Shown here piece after piece: positions 59,678 to 64,000 of a stretch of 64,000 nt of DNA. The stretch lies in the NCBI GenBank assembly GCA_014529385.2, contig CM043945.1:155690741-155754740 (forward strand). The letters run 5' to 3'. Source of the DNA: Adiantum capillus-veneris (Eukaryota; Streptophyta; Polypodiopsida; Polypodiales; Pteridaceae). The notes under the pieces were generated by a model. It did not search any database. It saw nothing but the letters and a program-made list of their open reading frames with translations, and was not told the origin of the DNA. A program made the translations under genes and the position numbers. Positions within the stretch are counted from its first letter, which is position 1; each line of letters opens with the position of its first letter.

Positions 59678-61708
59678 ATGGCAGCCAAAAAATCACCGGC
59701 AAAGAAGAAGAGAATGACAATAAAAGACTATTTAGAAGAAGTAGAGCCATTTGTCATCTCAGAAGGAACCCTGAAGCCAAGCAACACAGGGATTCAAGAT
59801 GATTTGCTAGAGTCAAATGACTTGAAGATCTACCAAGGCATGTTCAAAGATCCTGAAGGAAATGCGGTAGAGCTACCCATGATACCGCGGGAGCTCAATG
59901 AGTTTGTCAGAAGCAAGATGGGAGATTACCTAGAGAAGATAGATCTCCATAACTACTTTGAAGCTTTTCTAGCAGGGATCAACATCAAAACAGTGTGGGA
60001 ATTTGTAACCACTATCAAAGAAGATGGAGTGGCCAGAGTCATTGATCTGCAAGGCAAGCAAGACATCATGATTGTCATCACAGAGAGGGTGGTGGCAGCT
60101 GCACTAGATATCTCCAACAAGGGAGATAGTGTGACCAAGAGAAGAGATTAAGTCAAGGTGTACTCAGAAAAGAAGAACAACTACACCTTTGAAGACATTG
60201 CAAACCCAAAAGTGGCTGTCATGAGCTAGCTCTACAACCAATACTTCCACATGTGTACAAAGCGGCCATAGAAGTACAGAATGCCGCCTGGAGCCATTGC
60301 TACCACCTTCACCTGGGCAATGCAGAAGAGCAAGCCAAAGGTGATAAATTATGCTGCCTACATCCATGACAACCTGGTGAGGATGGGCGAAAAAAATCCC
60401 ACTTACATTGTACCTGGTGAGCTGATAACGGAAGTGCTTTATGGAGCACTGCATGCCAAGGAAAACTGGCTTGACCCTCCATCACAGAATGACTGGCTAA
60501 AGCTCAAAGAAGATAAAGAAGAGGAACCGCCCAAAGCACCCAGAGTAGCCACACGGTTAAAGCACCAGTTAGAGACCGTGCTAGAAGAGCCACCGGAGTC
60601 GAAGAAAGGAAACAAGGAAAGTGCACAAGTGCCAATCAAAGAGACCAAGTCATAGAAAGCGGCGCGGCTAGAAAGATTAATGGAAAGCTTCAGAGCCAAA
60701 AGAGCACTCAAGGGGGATTTGAACAAGCTGTGGAATCTGTCTCTTGAAGCCATGTCGGGATCATCTCAAAGGGTGCACGGAGATCGATTTGAAGACTACA
60801 TCAAAAATTTTGAGATTTTAGATGCTACAACAGAAAATATTCTGAATGTTCCTTTCACAGAAGAAGAAGTGGATGAAGTACGATGGCAGCTGCTGGAAGA
60901 GCAGGAAGGCCAAGAAAGGGAGAGAAAGACCAAGGCAGACAGGGATTTCAAGAAAAAACCACCAACCCCACCGTCAAGCCCGGAGTCCAGCCCACCCCCA
61001 TCACCACCTCCTCTTAGCCCTCCACAAACCCAACAGAAGGAGGATGAACAAGAAGATTCCAAGCAAGAGAAAGAGCAGAAAGAAGAAGCTAAGCACAAAG
61101 GTGAGCAGCCAGAGCCAGAGGAAATAAATTTTAGCACATTTCTTGATCTACTAGCTGTAGGTTACTCTAGAGAAGAGGTAGCTACGATAGCATTTGAGCT
61201 GGCAAGCACAAGGTCCAAGGAACAGATGCAGAGCCTGCGGTTCGTAGAACTAAAAGAGATGGCCACTGATATAGTGGACCTATAGCCACCTACCAATGAT
61301 TGGGATATGGTGATGCACAAGCTAACCGGGTTCAGAGAAAAATCATTGGCCACGGAGAGTGAGATTGGTAATCTCAAAACCATTGAAGTTCAGATCAAGG
61401 CTAAAGTAGACACACTACAAAAACAAAGCCAAGAGCATATAGAGAAACAAACAGAGATGCAAGCCAATCTGGCCATGACATTACAAAGATACTAGGAGAT
61501 GGAACGAGAAAATCAGGTAGTAGATCAAAGACTTCAAAGAGCTGAAGAAGAATACAGGAAAATCAGCAAGTCATTGACAGATGTAGAGAGAGAAAGGGAC
61601 AACCTGACTCTACAACTTGCTAAAGAGTCCAAAGAAGTGGAAACACCGAGGAATGCCAAGGAAAAGGTAGAGATTGAGCATGAGGCGAGCCGAGCTAGGA
61701 TGAGGTAA
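59678..61708 (+). pseudogene. Third coding region, N-terminal part (unknown domain, proline-rich hinge, coiled coil)
   Basis: Starts MAAKKSPAKKKRMTIKDYLE. A conserved-looking globular part follows (MGDYLEKIDLHNYFEAFLAG; YTFEDIANPKVAVMS; PPGAIATTFTWAMQKSKPKV; VINYAAYIHDNLVRM). Its order loosely recalls the 'putative plant transposon protein' domain found in some plant Ty3 elements, but I cannot confirm. A Pro-rich stretch near residue 430 (KKPPTPPSSPESSPPPSPPP) then an acidic Gln/Glu run, then coiled-coil heptads (61,307-61,708). One phase is kept throughout, with stops TAA 60,149, TAG 60,228, 60,269, 60,653, 61,283, 61,493 and TAA at 61,706. The basic N-terminus could be a nuclear or nucleic-acid-binding tail. 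Confidence 0.65.
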
Positions 61709-63102
61709 TAGAGCTGAAAGATCATATTAAAGTCAAAGATCAAACCATCCAAACGCTACGGGTATCTCCTGCCAGATTCAGAGCTACTAGCTCGATTCAC
61801 ACTACTTCAGAGATTGATTTATATGAAGAACAAATGAAAGAGCTTCAAAAGGAGTTTATATTGGAGTAGCGGCAAAGGTTGATGCTGACCAAGGGGTCAT
61901 CGGTAATGCAAAGCCGCCTAGAAGAAGAAAATCAGGCCATGAAGAATGAGCTAGAAGCCATCAAGAAAAAGTTCGAGGAGGCGGAAAAGATAAATGCAGA
62001 TCTAAATGACCTCCTAGTAAACATGGGGGAGCTAGCGGCAGAGGAAAAGAAAACACTTCAGAAGGAGATAGAAGAGCTGAGAGGCCAGTAGCACACTGAA
62101 GAGCAGCACTTTAGCACCGGGCCAGCAACCATGGAGGGTATTGACATAGAGAGTGTGTCAGATCCGGTGGACACCACCATGCAAGAGGAAATCCTTGTAG
62201 GACCCTCACAAGAGCCACAAGATCTGACACAAGAAGAAGAAGAGAAGCTGCAAAAGGCCATAGAAGCGGCAGTCAAAGACACAGCCAGAGAAGCATTGGA
62301 GTGGGAGCAGAGGGTGTTTAAGTCGATGACTATTCAGAAGATAGATGCCAGTAACCTTTGGCGTGAATGGCTACAGCCCTCTCTCCCATATCCTATGCTA
62401 AAGTATGAAGTGGCCACAATAAACAAACGGATCAAAGAGGAGTCAACAGTGCCTCTGTACAAAGAAGATATCTCCAAACCCGAAGGGGTCAAGTTGATAG
62501 TGGACTCTTAGCCTAGGAGGAGAAAGGCATGGCTGACAAAGTATCCTCAATATCTAATCCATCTGGTAGAGGCACCTAAAGTGATCAGAGATAACCTCAG
62601 TTTCTGCCCTCTACCAAGGATGAGGACGTGGAAAGCCCACGAGCTACTGCAAAGAAGCCAACCCACTTGGCTAAACTACCCGAAGCTGCCAGGCTTGAAG
62701 GCAGGCAAGAGAATAAGTGAGCAATACATGGTGAAAACCCTAACGGGCGCCATCAAATTGTTCAGTGGCTCGCCTGACCTATCTTGCATCATGATGAGAA
62801 AGATATGTAAAACACTTTTGGCAGTCTTCGAGACCTTCAGACCAGGCCAGGCGACAGACAATATCTTCTTCTTTCAAGATACATACAGATGTGCATACGA
62901 TTTGTGTGGTCAGCCTTCTCATGAGGTGATACATGCATTGTATCAAAGGATTATGTTTTTGCCATCTTATCACCTCCAGGCCTTTGAAGAAGCCTTCTAC
63001 ACCGGCTTCTTCACAATCAGCACAGACATATTCAGCCCGACGCTACTGGCTCAACATGCGAGATATGAGTCACTTCTCAAGATGAGAGAAAGCCTACACT
63101 GA
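61709..63102 (+). pseudogene. Third coding region, C-terminal part (coiled coil plus unknown globular domain)
   Basis: After a frameshift near 61,706 the coiled coil continues (EEENQAMKNELEAIKKKFEE; EKKTLQKEIEELRGQ). The acidic linker EEEEKLQKAIEAAVKDTARE leads to a globular end: NLWREWLQPSLPYPMLKYEV, KVIRDNLSFCPLPRMRTWKA, YMVKTLTGAIKLFSGSPDLS, FFFQDTYRCAYDLCGQPSHE, VIHALYQRIMFLPSYHLQAF. No match to a family I know. Stops at 61,868, 62,089 and 62,509 are all TAG, and the final stop is TGA at 63,100. It ends about 50 bases before the 3' LTR, so the ORF occupies the place an env-like gene would have, but no transmembrane segment or signal peptide is visible. Confidence 0.65.
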
Positions 63103-63140
63103 ACAAGCAGTTCAACATCCATGTCGGGGACGACATGAAT

Positions 63141-63154
63141 AAGGAGGGGGGGAG
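63141..63154 (+). promoter_or_regulatory. Polypurine tract of the giant retroelement
   Basis: aaggaggggggga followed by g, directly before TGTTAGCGG of the 3' LTR. This primes plus-strand synthesis. Confidence 0.9.
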
Positions 63155-64000
63155 TGTTAGCGGCTGGGCACACCCTACGGAAAATGACTACTCGGTGGAA
63201 TATTATTTTTTGTAATTATTCATTTTTGAGAAAACCCGACATTTCACCTTTGTAAATATTGGGGCTTACAGAAGTTTCCAGATTGTATCCCATTTTTGAC
63301 ATTTAGATTGAGTAGATGGTTAAATTGGAACATTAGGGTTTGAGATTGTAAGGTATTTATACCACTTTTGACCTTAATGAAAAAACCTCTCATTTTAAAA
63401 AAGTTCTGTTTGTGAGTGAGCGTACTGTGTATGAGAGAGAGGGAGAGTTTCATCTTGATGCTACGCGTGCACCGGTGGTCGGAATCGAGTGCGGAGAAGT
63501 GCAGCGTATTGCCCCCGACGAGAGCTACGCGCCCATACCTACATTGCGGGTGTATGGTCTGGTTTTGCGAGCTCGACCTACGATCTTCATCTGGTGATTT
63601 GGTGAGCATACGTTATCGATTTTTTCATTTCAACATATCCATGCGTTCGCATTGAGTAGAGCTACACATTAGGCACTTTAGTTTTTGGTAACGACGACCT
63701 ACAAATTTCGACCAGACATCCTACGTGATTTTGCACCAGGTGTTTAGAGTTGGGATTTTGGTTCATGGACCTTAGGGAGAGCAACCTATTGGTGTTAGTA
63801 GGGTCTCCTTCAAGTTCTATGGCGTTTCGAGACCGTTTGATGGGTATTTGGCTCTTGGAAGTGTTGTAGGAAATCTCCTCTTATGCACTCCTGAAGGCTG
63901 TAGCTTAGACATTGGGTAGAGACCTCTGTAGGAATTAGTCGAGAGTCGGTCGAGTATAGATTGACACCCTATGCTTGCTTCCACACGCCTGCGGGTCGAG
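63155..64000 (+). repeat. 3' LTR, truncated by window edge
   Basis: Starts TGTTAGCGGCTGGGC and follows the 5' LTR to the end of the window (846 bases, about 92% identity by hand). TATA at 63,354-63,361. It contains the palindrome half-site agacatcctacgtga at 63,714. Expected to end about 73 bases past the window. Confidence 0.92.

Larger units (their letters stand above)
44072..64000 (+). mobile_element. Giant Ty3/gypsy LTR retrotransposon (about 20 kb), 3' LTR cut by the window edge
   Basis: TGTTAGC at 44,072 starts a sequence of about 919 bases that recurs from 63,155 to the window end at roughly 92% identity by hand count, hence two LTRs. Internal order: PBS, long leader, gag, retropepsin, RT, RNase H, integrase, GPY/F tail, second retropepsin-like domain, basic ORF, 3 kb untranslated region, third coding region, polypurine tract. 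Large size with extra ORFs resembles Tat/Ogre-type plant elements, but lineage cannot be set without a tree. All ORFs carry stops or frameshifts. It inserted into the 181-bp satellite (gctaaagcctc precedes the LTR). Confidence 0.95.

Noticed and set aside
60846-61137. Alternative frames across the proline-rich hinge on both strands
   Set aside because: Shadow frames of the low-complexity Pro/Glu segment. The phase continuous with the rest of the third coding region is preferred.
62131-63102. env-like gene at the 3' end of the giant element
   Set aside because: The position is right but I see no signal peptide, fusion-like segment or membrane anchor. Coiled coils alone are not sufficient.

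Overview
This is a eukaryotic plant nuclear window, almost entirely transposable-element and repeat DNA. Plant origin is supported by a decayed PLS-type pentatricopeptide-repeat fragment (the NALADMYAKCG signature near 21.37 kb), a chromodomain-bearing Ty3/gypsy element, FCP1-like coding sequence with the plant-style DLNG motif, and splice-site-like junctions in decayed genes. The mix of giant degraded Ty3 elements, long GA, CA and C tracts and palindromic AT-rich arrays makes a large repeat-rich genome likely. A fern-like or other non-seed land plant is my guess, but the sequence does not prove it. I found no intact single-copy host gene, no rRNA or tRNA gene and no CRISPR array.

Layout. 1-10.2 kb: LINE reverse transcriptase and Ty3 integrase-tail fragments among low-complexity DNA. 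10.24-15.6 kb (minus): a broken chromovirus (gag, protease, RT, RNase H, integrase, chromodomain), split by a candidate solo LTR at 13.64-14.48 kb. 15.6-24 kb: mostly non-coding, with an unrecognised coding remnant (20.0-20.4 kb), the PPR remnant and a 224-bp tandem duplication. 24.1-29.9 kb (plus): a transposase-like gene in two blocks, separated by 3.4 kb that includes a palindromic repeat array. 30.3-35.8 kb: two more such arrays flank a broken minus-strand FCP1-like (HAD) gene that carries a 455-bp TIR element. 35.8-36.7 kb (minus): a RING-like reading frame. 36.77-37.11 kb: a fold-back element. 39.2-41.8 kb (minus): a second, unrelated transposase-like gene with a CT microsatellite inside its coding sequence. 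42.0-44.07 kb: a 181-bp satellite.

44,072 to the right edge is one nearly complete Ty3/gypsy retrotransposon, about 20 kb if its 3' LTR (cut by the window edge) has the same length as the 5' LTR. In order it has: LTR, PBS resembling a tRNA-Asp complement, 1.8 kb leader, gag with zinc knuckle, retropepsin, RT, RNase H, integrase with two H2C2 modules, a second retropepsin-like domain, a basic ORF with Trp-Val/Ile-Pro motifs, 3 kb of non-coding DNA, a 3.4 kb third coding region (proline-rich hinge plus coiled coils), polypurine tract and LTR. It is inactive, with many stops and frameshifts.

The best candidates for something undescribed are: (1) a 24-base near-perfect palindrome (arms agacatcctacg and cgtaggatgtct) found eight times, only in the two untranslated regions of the giant retroelement, with half-sites there and in both LTRs; (2) the element's extra protease and third ORF; (3) the dense arrays of 16-base AT-rich palindromes (tatgctaattagcata and variants) tied to the transposase and FCP1-like genes between 24 and 36 kb.
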